This document shows positions 33,809-42,798 of a DNA stretch of 64,000 nucleotides, piece by piece. The DNA lies in assembly GCF_002270485.1 (NCBI RefSeq), contig NZ_NQOG01000001.1, forward strand, positions 62,001-126,000, given 5' to 3'. A program made the translations under genes and the position numbers. Source of the DNA: Anaerostipes hominis (ex Lee et al. 2021) (GTDB lineage: Bacteria; Bacillota; Clostridia; Lachnospirales; Lachnospiraceae). Position 1 is the first letter of the stretch. Every line of letters starts with the position of its first letter. Under the pieces are notes generated by a model, which was not told the origin of the DNA, ran no database searches, and saw nothing but the letters and a program-made list of their open reading frames with translations.

Positions 33809-34228
33809 TTAACTGCTTTTCCGGCTGACTTTTACAACGACGGAAATATCTTCATTCTTGATCTCGCCAAGGGCCCTGAGCATTTTTTTCAGGGCAGGAT
33901 ACCATATATCCTTGGGGAGTTCTTTTATCTCTTCTTTTGTGAGCAGACTCGTCTGATCCTTCTCCGTCCCGAATAATCCCTCATAACAGATCTCATACTG
34001 TTTTCCCCGGTCGATGACTCCTAACTCTTCCAGTGTATTCATCATCCGGTAGACAGTCGCTCTGCCTATGGCAGGATCTATCTTAGTCGCCTCATAAAAG
34101 ATTTCTTTGCAGCAGGAACAATTATTTTTTAAGATCACATCCAGGATCACTTTTCTCTGGCTCGTGATCCTGAGTCCCTGCTCCCGAAGCTGCTCTATGA
34201 TTCTTTCCCGGCTAAGTTCTGTGGTCAT
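33809..34228 (-). CDS. Fur-superfamily winged-helix regulator, divergent
   Basis: 139 residues from ATG 34228, which has GGGAGG at the right distance; an open reading frame continues upstream to 34345 but runs through the promoter. The DNA-binding half is clear: LREQGLRITSQRKVILDVIL and GRATVYRMMNTLEELGVI (recognition helix), with NCSCCKEI between. The C-terminal half is not that of Fur/PerR/Zur: the usual His-rich metal motif (HHHH) and the paired CxxC zinc sites are absent, replaced by a lysine/leucine-rich tail (LPKDIWYPALKKMLRALG). The only clustered cysteines are CSCC. It is monocistronic with its own promoter, palindromes and terminator. Signal unknown. Confidence 0.78.
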   Translation of the reverse strand: MTTELSRERIIEQLREQGLRITSQRKVILDVILKNNCSCCKEIFYEATKIDPAIGRATVYRMMNTLEELGVIDRGKQYEICYEGLFGTEKDQTSLLTKEEIKELPKDIWYPALKKMLRALGEIKNEDISVVVKVSRKSS

Positions 34229-34274
34229 ACTGCCTCCCATTCGCATCTGCCTCTCTGCCGTACCTCTGCAAATT

Positions 34275-34345
34275 TGATAACCAATATCATTTATAGGTTT
34301 ATCATACGCAACTTCTCTTAAATTGTCAAGTTTTATTGATATCAA
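34275..34345 (-). promoter_or_regulatory. Promoter with GATA/TATC palindromes of the Fur-fold regulator
   Basis: -35 TTGACA (34324-34329), 17-base spacer, -10 TATGAT (34301-34306). Palindromes overlap it: TGATAACCAATATCA at 34275-34289 (five-base arms), a TGATAA...TTTATCA pair spanning 34275-34304 that includes the -10, and TTGATATCAA at 34336-34345 just upstream of the -35. These resemble the AT-rich GATAAT-type boxes of Fur proteins and suggest autoregulation. Confidence 0.7.
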
Positions 34346-35550
34346 TTTTCAAAATATGACTTATAATTCACATAGTATTTCCCCTTTGGAAATAAGTGAT
34401 GATAAAGATCTACAAAATAATCATCTGTCATACTCGCAATGTAATCGGTCACAATCCGGTTCGGCTCCTCTTCTGTATAGGGCCTGGACGTCTCATAATA
34501 GGACCTGGCCTCCTCCACGAATTCTATATGGTGTTTGAAGATCACCGAGTCTTCATCCCCCCTGATCAAATCCGCATATAGCTTTTCATAGACTTCCCGG
34601 AACATCGGAGCCACATTTTCAGAATAAATACAGTCCAATTTTTTGTTGAAATAAATCTGTTCATAGTTTTCTTTCTTGGCGATCTTCATGGCATCATAAT
34701 ACTTTGAATCCAGCATAATATAGTCTTTTCGGTAACTGTTTTCAACTATATTTACAATCATGTTATTGATGATCTCCGCATTCTCTACTCCGATCTCCCC
34801 CTGAGTAAAAATATCACTGCTCTCAATAAGCTTTGCTTTCTTCGCGTCCTGCCGGTCCTTGCCCAGATAGGCAACCATATCGCATATCCTGACCACACAT
34901 CCTTCCAGAGTCGACGGTATCAGAGTCTTGATATAGTCTTTGTTTTGACTGCTGTTTTCCATCTTCTCATAAAACTCTTCAAAAGTATCCATCCGGCAGG
35001 GGCGGTACTCCTGCTGTTCAAATTCTCCATTGTGACAGAGGATTCCATCCAATGTCTGCAGCGAAAGGTTGCGTTCAAACATCCCGTCAAGCACCCGCAC
35101 GCTTTGAATATTGTGCTGGAAACAGCATCCTGTCTTCTCATGATAAAGCTCATCCAAATACCGCTCTCCCGCATGTCCGAACGGCGTGTGTCCGATGTCG
35201 TGTCCGAGAGCTATCGCCTCGATCAGGTCACAGTTTAAGCCGAGGAGCTTACCGATATTCCTTGCAATCCTTGAGACAAGCTGCACATGCAAAGATCTTC
35301 TGGATATATCGTCATTCAGAAAAAACGAAAATACCTGGGTCTTATCTGTATACCGGTTATAGTACGGAGAGTGGATGATCTTTTCCACATCCCGGACAAA
35401 AGCCGGTCTCCAGAGGCTGGCTTTATCCCTCTCCCGGTTTTTCCGGATCACCTGTTCATCCGTACATGCACAGGGGTTTTTCCAGCCCTCCTCCCGGTCC
35501 CTGATGATCTCCCTCTGCAGTTCTTTTGAAAGTTCATGATAATAAAGCAT
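34342..35550 (-). CDS. HD-domain dGTP triphosphohydrolase-like protein
   Basis: 402 residues. HD motif order: RRSLHVQLVSRIARNIG (first His), LGHDIGHTPFGHAGE (HD pair), then CHNGEF and ICDMVAYLGKDRQDA with the distant Asp. The SPYYNRYTDKTQVF block upstream of the first His is typical of the dGTPase branch, where it reads SRAFRRLxxKTQV. Such enzymes split dNTPs into deoxynucleoside and triphosphate and regulate nucleotide pools. Its stop overlaps the upstream edge of the next gene's promoter. Specificity for dGTP is not provable from sequence. Confidence 0.88.
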   Translation of the reverse strand: MLYYHELSKELQREIIRDREEGWKNPCACTDEQVIRKNRERDKASLWRPAFVRDVEKIIHSPYYNRYTDKTQVFSFFLNDDISRRSLHVQLVSRIARNIGKLLGLNCDLIEAIALGHDIGHTPFGHAGERYLDELYHEKTGCCFQHNIQSVRVLDGMFERNLSLQTLDGILCHNGEFEQQEYRPCRMDTFEEFYEKMENSSQNKDYIKTLIPSTLEGCVVRICDMVAYLGKDRQDAKKAKLIESSDIFTQGEIGVENAEIINNMIVNIVENSYRKDYIMLDSKYYDAMKIAKKENYEQIYFNKKLDCIYSENVAPMFREVYEKLYADLIRGDEDSVIFKHHIEFVEEARSYYETSRPYTEEEPNRIVTDYIASMTDDYFVDLYHHLFPKGKYYVNYKSYFEN

Positions 35551-35603
35551 TTTTTCTTCCTCCCTAAATCCCGAATCAAGCCCACTGACTCAATTTATAA
35601 AAC

Positions 35604-35634
35604 AGAAAAAGCCTACAATTATGATTGCAGACTT
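35604..35634 (-). terminator. Intrinsic terminator overlapping the end of psd
   Basis: 11-base stem with G-U pairs (35609-35619 with 35624-35634), four-base loop, then TTTTT on the minus strand. The psd stop codon (35619-35621) lies inside the hairpin. It ends the phospholipid operon. Confidence 0.8.
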
Positions 35635-36500
35635 CGGTTTTGTGCCACGCCTAAACGCTGGCCCTGTTTTAGTTTTGTCTCACATCCGTCTTTCGTTCTT
35701 TCCAATAAACATTCATCAATGTCTACCTTATCGCCTCTGAAAAGCAGAACGATGGTGGAGCCTCCAAACTCAAAATATCCCTTTTCCATACCGCGGCGCA
35801 TGATGCCTTCTTCGTGATGGTTTACGATCCGTCCTACCATCAGAGCCCCCACTTCCATCTGGACTGCATCGCCGAAATGCTCCGTCTTCATCATGGTAAA
35901 TTCCCTGGCATTTTCTTTATAGACAGACACATAGTCATTGGCTGTCGGATTCACGGTGTGATATGCCCCTTTTATGAAATAATTCCTGCTCTTTATGCCG
36001 TTGTCAAAATAGCAGTACCTGTGGTAATCATCGACTGTAAGGCGTAGAATGACTGCGTAGCCGTTTTTGAAATGGTCAGCGATCTTTCTGCTCCTCAGCA
36101 ATGACTCCACGGTATAGACCGTATCTTTCACACAAAATGACGTGTCTTCTGTTATGCGGTATGCGCTTGCTTTACAGTCGCACGGACTGAACAGGATGTG
36201 TTGATCTTCAGGAAGCGGCCGCTTTCCCGGCTTGATCCTTCTTGTAAAAAAATCATTATAAGACGTATAGATCCTGTCCTCATACTCTCTCATATCGATC
36301 TTATTTTTTCTGACAAACCGCTCGATCATACACTTTGAGCAGCCTGTACTCAGAAAAAGCCCTCCCAGTCTGGATACCCAGGGCTTTGTGAGAATCTTTA
36401 ATTTTATACGGCCGATATAAGTTCCGTAAAGAAGCTTCAGGAATTTATCCTGAAAAGTCTCTTCCTCGTAACAGCGGCCTTTTTGGTCCACATATTTCAT
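35619..36500 (-). CDS. psd: Phosphatidylserine decarboxylase proenzyme
   Basis: 293 residues. DFFTRRIKPGKRPL, SPCDCKA, LTVDDYHRYC (catalytic Asp-His) and the self-cleavage site FGGSTIVLLF, where the serine becomes the pyruvoyl group. The cleavage motif is GGST as in the clostridial group rather than the proteobacterial LGST. It converts phosphatidylserine to phosphatidylethanolamine. It lies 12 bases after pssA, the enzyme providing its substrate. Confidence 0.94.
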   Translation of the reverse strand: MKYVDQKGRCYEEETFQDKFLKLLYGTYIGRIKLKILTKPWVSRLGGLFLSTGCSKCMIERFVRKNKIDMREYEDRIYTSYNDFFTRRIKPGKRPLPEDQHILFSPCDCKASAYRITEDTSFCVKDTVYTVESLLRSRKIADHFKNGYAVILRLTVDDYHRYCYFDNGIKSRNYFIKGAYHTVNPTANDYVSVYKENAREFTMMKTEHFGDAVQMEVGALMVGRIVNHHEEGIMRRGMEKGYFEFGGSTIVLLFRGDKVDIDECLLERTKDGCETKLKQGQRLGVAQNRSLQS

Positions 36501-36512
36501 TACCTGTCTCCT

Positions 36513-37124
36513 TTAAAGAAAATATATTCTGACGGCTATCAGGATGCCAATAATCACAAATGCGAACATGCACTTCTTTCCCGGCTTAAACACACTGAAA
36601 TCAATCACAAACAGCAGAGAAATGATCAGTACTGCCAGCAGATATATGTAAGGAAACTGTGCTGTAAAAAACCTCTTCAACTGATATACGATAGGCAGGA
36701 TTAATGCTACCGATGTGACCGGAAGTCCCCGGTAATGTTTTCTTCTCTCGCTTGTCTCTGCCTGTCTCTGTTCTTCGGTAACATTAAAAAATGCCAGCCG
36801 GATCACCGCTCCTAAAATATACATCATATATATGATTTTTGCATACCAGGCGTCCATCCCCATGGAATAACCTATGACGACAGGAAACGCTCCAAAACAG
36901 ATCAAATCACAGAGGGAATCAATCTCAATTCCAAATTTCTTTGCGTCATCGGAGCGTTTGATCATTTTTGCGACGGTTCCGTCATACATATCTGTAAATC
37001 CGGAGATCATCAGACAAATCATTGCTATTTTAAAGTTTCCGTTAAATGCCGCTGACATACCGAACACAGCACTGACGACGCCTGCATATGTCAGTATCAC
37101 TGATACATTATAAAATCCTATCAT
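36513..37124 (-). CDS. pssA: CDP-diacylglycerol-serine O-phosphatidyltransferase
   Basis: 203 residues with several transmembrane helices. The CDP-alcohol phosphotransferase motif is TDMYDGTVAKM...KFGIEIDSLCD: Asp and Gly residues are in place, though the usual Ala-Arg pair reads Ala-Lys. The KKFGIEIDSLCDLICFG part is characteristic of PssA among the family. It makes phosphatidylserine for Psd. It is flanked by psd and a flippase-like gene with gaps of about ten bases. Confidence 0.9.
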   Translation of the reverse strand: MIGFYNVSVILTYAGVVSAVFGMSAAFNGNFKIAMICLMISGFTDMYDGTVAKMIKRSDDAKKFGIEIDSLCDLICFGAFPVVIGYSMGMDAWYAKIIYMMYILGAVIRLAFFNVTEEQRQAETSERRKHYRGLPVTSVALILPIVYQLKRFFTAQFPYIYLLAVLIISLLFVIDFSVFKPGKKCMFAFVIIGILIAVRIYFL

Positions 37125-37134
37125 AACTAAACCT

Positions 37135-38157
37135 CTATTCCTTACGCTTTATTGTCACATGAGCCACAAAAGTCAAGAATGCGCTGATCAGCACCAGAGC
37201 ATAATAACTGATTCCCCGGCTCAGCAGCATTGCCGGATACAGCAAACTGCTCCTGAATATCTTTTGGAAAATACTTAAAAACAAGCCTTCACTGATTCCC
37301 ATTCCCCCCGGAAGCGGAAGCATATCCACCGAGATAGATATGACACACTGAAGTGCTACAATATCAACAAATCCAAGTGCAGAGAGTCCCAATGCCTTAT
37401 AGACAAGATATGTGATAGAAAAATGCAGAATTCTCTGTACTAATGTCACCAAAAACATCTCAAAAATCATCAGTTTATATTCTTTAATGACCGCAGCTGT
37501 CTTATGGTAGTCCTGCATCCAGTCCTCGATTTTGCGGATTCGCTCTTCTTTCTTTTTAAGGATATGAATCCTTTCCAGCATCCGTATCATTGCCAGAAGC
37601 ACCCTGGACGCAAGCGTTGGTTCAAATACCAGCATCAGCATCAGTGCGACGCAGAAAACATTCAGTCCGATCCCGAGATAAAAGAAAAATGCTACCTGAT
37701 ATATATAGTCTGTAATCAGGCTGTGCCGGAAAACAAAGATCGCTGCTCCCAGGAATACCAATACAAACTTATATAAAATTGTAACAATCATCAAAACAAC
37801 GGTTCCCACCGAAACGTCGATCTTATCCCGGTTCATATAGTAAAGCTGAGCCGGCTGTCCTCCGGTGGCCGACGGCGTAATGCAGCTGAAAAAAAATCCT
37901 ACAAACGAATAAAGAATGCAGTGCCTTTTCGGCACGCGGTACCGGAGCACACGCAACATTCTGTATATGATAAAAGCTTCGCAGCATACAAACACGATGA
38001 TCAGACCTAAGCCTGATATATAGTAAACAGGACTGACGCTTCTCATGACCTTTAAAAGTTCCGGCAGCTCTTTTCCACGAAAAATTGCATAAAATGTAAG
38101 CCCAAACAGTGCAAAAAAGAAGATGCCGTTGCCAATCCAGCGCTTCTTAATCTCCAT
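37135..38157 (-). CDS. Lysylphosphatidylglycerol synthase/flippase-like membrane protein (UPF0104)
   Basis: 340 residues, about eight hydrophobic segments. Blocks CITPSATGGQPAQLYYMNRD and LPLPGGMGISEGLFLSIF match the transmembrane flippase-like domain of MprF and YbhN-type proteins; the catalytic aminoacyltransferase domain of MprF is not present. A lipid-translocating role is plausible, given the pssA-psd genes behind it. It overlaps the PAP2 gene by 11 bases. Confidence 0.86.
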   Translation of the reverse strand: MEIKKRWIGNGIFFFALFGLTFYAIFRGKELPELLKVMRSVSPVYYISGLGLIIVFVCCEAFIIYRMLRVLRYRVPKRHCILYSFVGFFFSCITPSATGGQPAQLYYMNRDKIDVSVGTVVLMIVTILYKFVLVFLGAAIFVFRHSLITDYIYQVAFFFYLGIGLNVFCVALMLMLVFEPTLASRVLLAMIRMLERIHILKKKEERIRKIEDWMQDYHKTAAVIKEYKLMIFEMFLVTLVQRILHFSITYLVYKALGLSALGFVDIVALQCVISISVDMLPLPGGMGISEGLFLSIFQKIFRSSLLYPAMLLSRGISYYALVLISAFLTFVAHVTIKRKE

Positions 38158-38863
38158 AACCTACCTCTTTGTCGATTGCCCTCTCCAAATGTACTCCCCG
38201 GTTGATCTTTGTAAACATGCTCTGCAGCTTCAGATACCAGTCCGTCTTCTGTCCGACCAGATACATAGCCTCTGCCAGCAGTACCCCTGCAATAAGATCG
38301 ATGATGTAATGCTGCTTCGTAACCTGCGTGGAAATACATACCAGAACTGCAAAAACACAGGAAAAACACTGGTACCAAACAGGAACTTTTTTCTGTCCTC
38401 GTATGCCTACAAAACAAAACCAGCTGACCAGACAATGAATGGATGGAAACAAATTTGCCGACGGATCAATCGTATAAACCAGATTCAGCATCTGATCCCA
38501 GATCCCGGTTCCGGTTATTTCGGGCCTTGCCAGAGTTGTCGGAACCATTACAAAGAAGATTCCGCAAATGATTCTTGAAAGAAAATCACCTACTAAGAAC
38601 CGGTATAAATGCTCCTTCCCAATCCTTCCTATCATGATATAATTCACAGCCCAAAACAGATAGCAGATCAGATAGATACTCGTAAATCCCGGTATCAGAG
38701 GAACTGCACGGTCAAATGCCGTGGTAAAATCATAATGCTTTAAATCCCTGCACAGAATCTGTGTACCCGTATAAATCAGTGAATTAAAAGTGAAAGAACA
38801 GATCAGGGGGAGTACTGCATATTTGGGAATTATGTTCCATAAATACCCATCCAATTTTTTCAT
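38147..38863 (-). CDS. PAP2-family membrane phosphatase/phosphotransferase
   Basis: 238 residues with about six hydrophobic segments. The PAP2 motifs SIHCLVSW (with the His) and TKQHYIIDLIAG (catalytic His and Asp) are present, with DPSANLFPSIH typical of the inositol-phosphoceramide-synthase-like branch. It may dephosphorylate phosphatidate or polyprenyl phosphates, or transfer a head group. It heads the four-gene phospholipid operon and has its own promoter. Substrate unknown. Confidence 0.85.
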   Translation of the reverse strand: MKKLDGYLWNIIPKYAVLPLICSFTFNSLIYTGTQILCRDLKHYDFTTAFDRAVPLIPGFTSIYLICYLFWAVNYIMIGRIGKEHLYRFLVGDFLSRIICGIFFVMVPTTLARPEITGTGIWDQMLNLVYTIDPSANLFPSIHCLVSWFCFVGIRGQKKVPVWYQCFSCVFAVLVCISTQVTKQHYIIDLIAGVLLAEAMYLVGQKTDWYLKLQSMFTKINRGVHLERAIDKEVGYGD

Positions 38864-38888
38864 GTTTCACTCCTTTACAAACAAAAAC

Positions 38889-38909
38889 CATGTCATAATA
38901 CATGACATG
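38889..38909. promoter_or_regulatory. Inverted repeat at the transcription start of the phospholipid operon
   Basis: CATGTCAT (38889-38896) and ATGACATG (38902-38909) form a perfect 8-base inverted repeat with five bases between, starting a few bases downstream of the predicted transcription start. A T-rich stretch (GTTTTTGTTTG) follows on the minus strand, so it could act as an operator or as a small attenuator. Confidence 0.55.
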
Positions 38910-38920
38910 ATTCTTGTCTT

Positions 38921-38949
38921 ATTATAGCTTTCCATCATCAAAATGTAAA
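38921..38949 (-). promoter_or_regulatory. Promoter of the PAP2-flippase-pssA-psd operon
   Basis: -35 TTTACA (38944-38949), 17-base spacer, -10 TATAAT (38921-38926) on the minus strand, 58 bases before the ATG at 38863. Confidence 0.8.
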
Positions 38950-38984
38950 GCCAAGCACATTTATTTAATACATTTGTAAGAAAA

Positions 38985-41900
38985 TCAGGAGCTCTGCTTT
39001 TTCTTCTTTCTGTTAAATACCAGGTAGATACAAGGGATAAAGATTAATGTAAGCAAAGTTCCATAAATCAGTCCCCCGATCGTTACGATAGCCATCGGCT
39101 GTACCATCTCTGCCCCGGACCCAAGACCCAGTGCCATGGTAGTAAGACCGAGAATTGTCGTGATCGCCGTCATCAAAATCGGCCGGATTCTCATGGAACC
39201 GGCAGTTATGACAGCATCCATAAGCTCGTAACCTTTATATCTAAGCTGATTGATGGTATCCACCAGAACGATACCATTATTTACGATGATACCGGACAGC
39301 ATTACGAAACCGATCATGGCAATGATACTCAGATCCTTGCCCGCCACAAACAGTCCGATCAGTCCTCCTGTAAATGCCAGAGGGATTGTAAACAGGATAA
39401 TGAAAGGAGACTTGAGTGACTGGAACTGTGCCACCATGATCAGATACATAAATGCGATTGCCAGGATCAGCATCAATCCTACCTGCCCCGCCGTATCATT
39501 TATGGATTCCATCTCGCCAGCCATCTTATAGCTGTATCCTGCAGGCGCCTTGTATCCCTTCAGCGCTTTGCTCACATTCTGACTGACGATACCGATATTG
39601 TACCCGTCTTCAAGCTCTGCGGTTACATTCAGTATTCTCTCCTGAGCTGATCTTGAGATCGTGGAGAGACTGTCGGTATCACTGAAGCTGGCCACTTTGG
39701 AAAGTGCCACTTCCTTGCTCTCTCCTTTCTTTGTTCCTGTGAGCTTCATTTTCTTTAGCTGTGCTCTTGTGATATTGTCCTTGGTATCATTGGACACTTT
39801 TACATCCCACTGTCTCTCATTCTGGCTGATCGTTGTCGCTGTGGAGCCCTCCTGAATCTTGGAATTGAGCTGCTGATAAACGGTCGCCACCGTGAGGCCG
39901 TATTTTGCGGCTTTTGCTTTATCAACTGTGACATGAATATCCGGAGTCGTCTCCTCCTGGCCGTCACTGACATTCTTTGTGCCTTTGACAGATTCCACCC
40001 TTTTTGCAATATCACTGGCTGTTTTACGGAGCGTTTTCATATCATTTCCTTTGACTTCAATGGCGATCCCGCTTCCCCCGAGGGCGCTCATATCCATGTT
40101 GGACTCCTGTACCTGGATCTCACAGTTGAATTTCTTTGTCTTTTTTATGATCTCTTTTTTTATCTCTTTATTCGTCTGCTTTTTTTCTTCTTTCAGCATG
40201 ATATACATGCTGGCTGTGTCCTGACTTGCCTTGCTTCCCGATGAAATGCCTCCCATGCCTGATGAACTGCTTACCATGGCTCCGACACCATCTACATCAG
40301 GAATCTCACGAATTTTTTTCATGACCGTATCAGACATAGCCGCCGTATCACTCAGGCCTGATCCCTTCGGCATCTCAATGGTAAGGCTCATCTGTGAACT
40401 ATCCATAGACGGCATCAGGGAAGTTCCAATCTTTGTTGCCCCAATCACTGCTCCTACAAACACTGCGAGTGTCAGTACGATGGCGATCCATTTCCTTCTG
40501 AGCACCTTATCCATGACTCCGCGGTACAGAGACTGAAGTCCGTCAAACAGCTTGTTGTCCTTTTCCGTCACTTTGTGAAGCACTCCGGCGGACATCATCG
40601 GCACAAAAGTCACAGCAACGATCAGACTGGCAATCAGTGAATATCCGATCGTCAGTGCCATATCGGAAAACAGCTTCTTAGTAAGTCCTGATGTAAACAC
40701 AATCGGCAGGAAGACGGAGATTGTTGTCAGCGTTGAAGCGGTAATTGCTCCGGCTACCCCTTTTGCTCCCTCGATCGCCGCCTCTTTGACCGGCACCCCT
40801 TCTTTTCTCAGCCGGTAAATATTCTCTATAACAACAATCGAGTTATCCACCAGCATACCGACTCCGAGCGCAAGGCCGGAAAGCGAAATAACATTTAAGG
40901 TGATACCGCTGAAGTACATCATGACCACGGCAAACACTACACTGATCGGGATTGAGCAGGCAATAACGGCAGTCGGTTTGATATCCTTTAGGAACACAAG
41001 CAGGATCAGCACTGCCAGAACTGCCCCCATTCCAAGGTTCTGCAAAACAGATCCAACAACCATATCTATGTAAATCCCCTGATCCATCAGATTTGTGTAA
41101 TGCAGCCCGGGGTTCTCTTTTTTGAGCGTTTCCAACTTCTCAGAAACCCGCTTTGATACGTCTGCAGTAGAATAGTTGTTTTGTTTCTGAATGCTCAGCA
41201 CTACCGCATCATTTCCGTTTACTCTGCAGTAGTTGTCCTTCTTATTGTTGACAACGGCAACATCTGCAACATCGCTCAGACGGATGGGCGCAAAGTTATC
41301 AATGCCCAGATCCATCAGCTCCATGTCTTCCAGATCTTCCTGACTGGTGACTTTATCCCCGACTCTGACCAGATATTGTGTGTTGTCTTCTGAAATATAT
41401 CCCGCAGGCATTTCAAAATTCTGTGCGATCAGCATGGCTTTCACATTGTCCACAGTCAGTTTATCTTTTATGTCAGCCGCCGCTTTTGCCTGCTTTTTGC
41501 TGGCATCCAGCTGCTGCTGGCCCATAGCGATCTGAGATTCGCCCTGTGCGATGCCGATCTCCCCTGATGTCATCTGGCTGTTGGCATTGGCGGTCTGCGC
41601 GGTCACTGTCGTCAGATTGGCGTCAATCTGTTTTTTGCCCTCCTGGATCTGCTTTAAGGCTTTCTGTAAAACTCCAATATTTTTATCCAGGGTCTTTATG
41701 GTACTGTCTGCTGTTTTCAGCTGCTTTTTAATCTCTGTGATCTGAGCCTGGAGCTGCGCCTTCTGCGCGGGATCAGTCACAGTTTTGAGCTGTGCCTCCA
41801 GTTGTTTGAGTCCTTCTTCCCCTGCCTGCTTTACAAGTTCCAAAGCTTTTTTCTGATTTTGAAGATTTGTCAGCGCACTTGTGACCTCTACTTCCTTCTG

Positions 41901-42662
41901 GACAAGGCTTAATTTCCCACTGTTTAAAGCCGTCTGTGCTTTCGCAAGGGTATCGTTGAGCTCTGTTCTCTTGGAATTCAGCTGTGCCTTGCTTCCGTCA
42001 AGCTTTGCTTTCGCCCGGTCCAGTTCATCCTGCGCCTCATCAAACTGGCCGTCCAAAGCCTTTTGAATCTTTTTATTCAATGATTTGATCTTGTCCTCGT
42101 TGATGATGACATTGATATTCTCTTCAAGCATTCCGGTCTCACCGACAGAGGCAACACCTTCCACGGCCTCCACACCCGGAGAAACTTTGTCTTTGATCAG
42201 CTTTGAGATCTCGGACATATCTTTGTTGTCCGAATCAATCGCAGTCACAAGCACCGGCATCATATCCGGATTCAATTTCATGATCGTAGGGTTGCCTACT
42301 TTATCAGGCCAGTATCCTTTAATCATATCCAGCTTTTCCCGCATGTCAAGAGCTGCCGAATCCATGTTGGCATCGCCTTCAAACTCCATGTAGACAACGG
42401 ACATATTCTCACTGGACGAAGATGCCACCTGTTTGATGTTGGATATGGTGGCCATGGCCTGCTCCACCGGTTTTGTCACCGTAGTCTCCACTTCTTCAGG
42501 AGAAGCCCCCTGATACGTGGTCATGACAAGAGCGTATGGAAGTTCCATACTCGGAAGCAAGTCCGTAGTCATTTTGGAAAAAGAGACAATGCCCAGAATG
42601 ATTACCAGGATGACTCCCACAATGACCGTATATGGCTTGCGCACACTAAATTTTGAAAACAT
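38985..42662 (-). CDS. RND-family efflux transporter permease with coiled-coil insertion
   Basis: 1225 residues, larger than the usual 1020-1050. N-terminal helix VIVGVILVIILGIVSF, porter domain starting ELPYALVMTTYQGASPEEVE, the six-helix block with LGVGMLVDNSIVVIENIYRLR, and the second half with the matching GIIVNNGIVLVDTIN. Residues about 192-402 form a long heptad-rich coiled coil (many KAQLQAQITEIKKQL-like heptads) inserted in the first porter loop. No membrane-fusion adaptor or outer-membrane factor gene is adjacent. In a Gram-positive cell it may pump lipids, peptides or drugs; the insertion may replace the adaptor. The last residues are basic (NRKKKKQSS). Confidence 0.92.
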   Translation of the reverse strand: MFSKFSVRKPYTVIVGVILVIILGIVSFSKMTTDLLPSMELPYALVMTTYQGASPEEVETTVTKPVEQAMATISNIKQVASSSSENMSVVYMEFEGDANMDSAALDMREKLDMIKGYWPDKVGNPTIMKLNPDMMPVLVTAIDSDNKDMSEISKLIKDKVSPGVEAVEGVASVGETGMLEENINVIINEDKIKSLNKKIQKALDGQFDEAQDELDRAKAKLDGSKAQLNSKRTELNDTLAKAQTALNSGKLSLVQKEVEVTSALTNLQNQKKALELVKQAGEEGLKQLEAQLKTVTDPAQKAQLQAQITEIKKQLKTADSTIKTLDKNIGVLQKALKQIQEGKKQIDANLTTVTAQTANANSQMTSGEIGIAQGESQIAMGQQQLDASKKQAKAAADIKDKLTVDNVKAMLIAQNFEMPAGYISEDNTQYLVRVGDKVTSQEDLEDMELMDLGIDNFAPIRLSDVADVAVVNNKKDNYCRVNGNDAVVLSIQKQNNYSTADVSKRVSEKLETLKKENPGLHYTNLMDQGIYIDMVVGSVLQNLGMGAVLAVLILLVFLKDIKPTAVIACSIPISVVFAVVMMYFSGITLNVISLSGLALGVGMLVDNSIVVIENIYRLRKEGVPVKEAAIEGAKGVAGAITASTLTTISVFLPIVFTSGLTKKLFSDMALTIGYSLIASLIVAVTFVPMMSAGVLHKVTEKDNKLFDGLQSLYRGVMDKVLRRKWIAIVLTLAVFVGAVIGATKIGTSLMPSMDSSQMSLTIEMPKGSGLSDTAAMSDTVMKKIREIPDVDGVGAMVSSSSGMGGISSGSKASQDTASMYIMLKEEKKQTNKEIKKEIIKKTKKFNCEIQVQESNMDMSALGGSGIAIEVKGNDMKTLRKTASDIAKRVESVKGTKNVSDGQEETTPDIHVTVDKAKAAKYGLTVATVYQQLNSKIQEGSTATTISQNERQWDVKVSNDTKDNITRAQLKKMKLTGTKKGESKEVALSKVASFSDTDSLSTISRSAQERILNVTAELEDGYNIGIVSQNVSKALKGYKAPAGYSYKMAGEMESINDTAGQVGLMLILAIAFMYLIMVAQFQSLKSPFIILFTIPLAFTGGLIGLFVAGKDLSIIAMIGFVMLSGIIVNNGIVLVDTINQLRYKGYELMDAVITAGSMRIRPILMTAITTILGLTTMALGLGSGAEMVQPMAIVTIGGLIYGTLLTLIFIPCIYLVFNRKKKKQSS

Positions 42663-42683
42663 GATTTTTCCCCTTTTGAGTTT

Positions 42684-42724
42684 TTGTATTATAAGAATAA
42701 TACAATGTTAGCATGATCGCTCAA
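42684..42724 (-). promoter_or_regulatory. Promoter and palindromic operator of the RND pump
   Basis: TTGTATTAT-AAGA-ATAATACAA (42684-42705) is a perfect nine-base inverted repeat. It covers the -10 TATTAT (42697-42702), which lies 16 bases from -35 TTGAGC (42719-42724) on the minus strand. The layout is that of a repressor site blocking the promoter. No regulator gene is adjacent. Confidence 0.65.
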
Positions 42725-42798
42725 AGGATTCAAGTTTTTTTGAATATTATTTTATATTCCCACGTAAAATAAAAAGAAAAAAGGAGATAAACTATAAT

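Noticed and set aside
34229-34345. N-terminal extension of the Fur-fold regulator
   Set aside because: The extra 39 codons span the -10 and palindromes; ATG 34228 has GGGAGG and gives the standard start of the winged helix.
42684-42705. PerR box in the sodA/RND intergenic region
   Set aside because: The palindrome is AT-rich like a PerR box, but the core (TTATAAGAATAATA) departs from TTATAATnATTATAA at central positions and it sits on the RND pump's -10 rather than at sodA; kept only as an unassigned operator.
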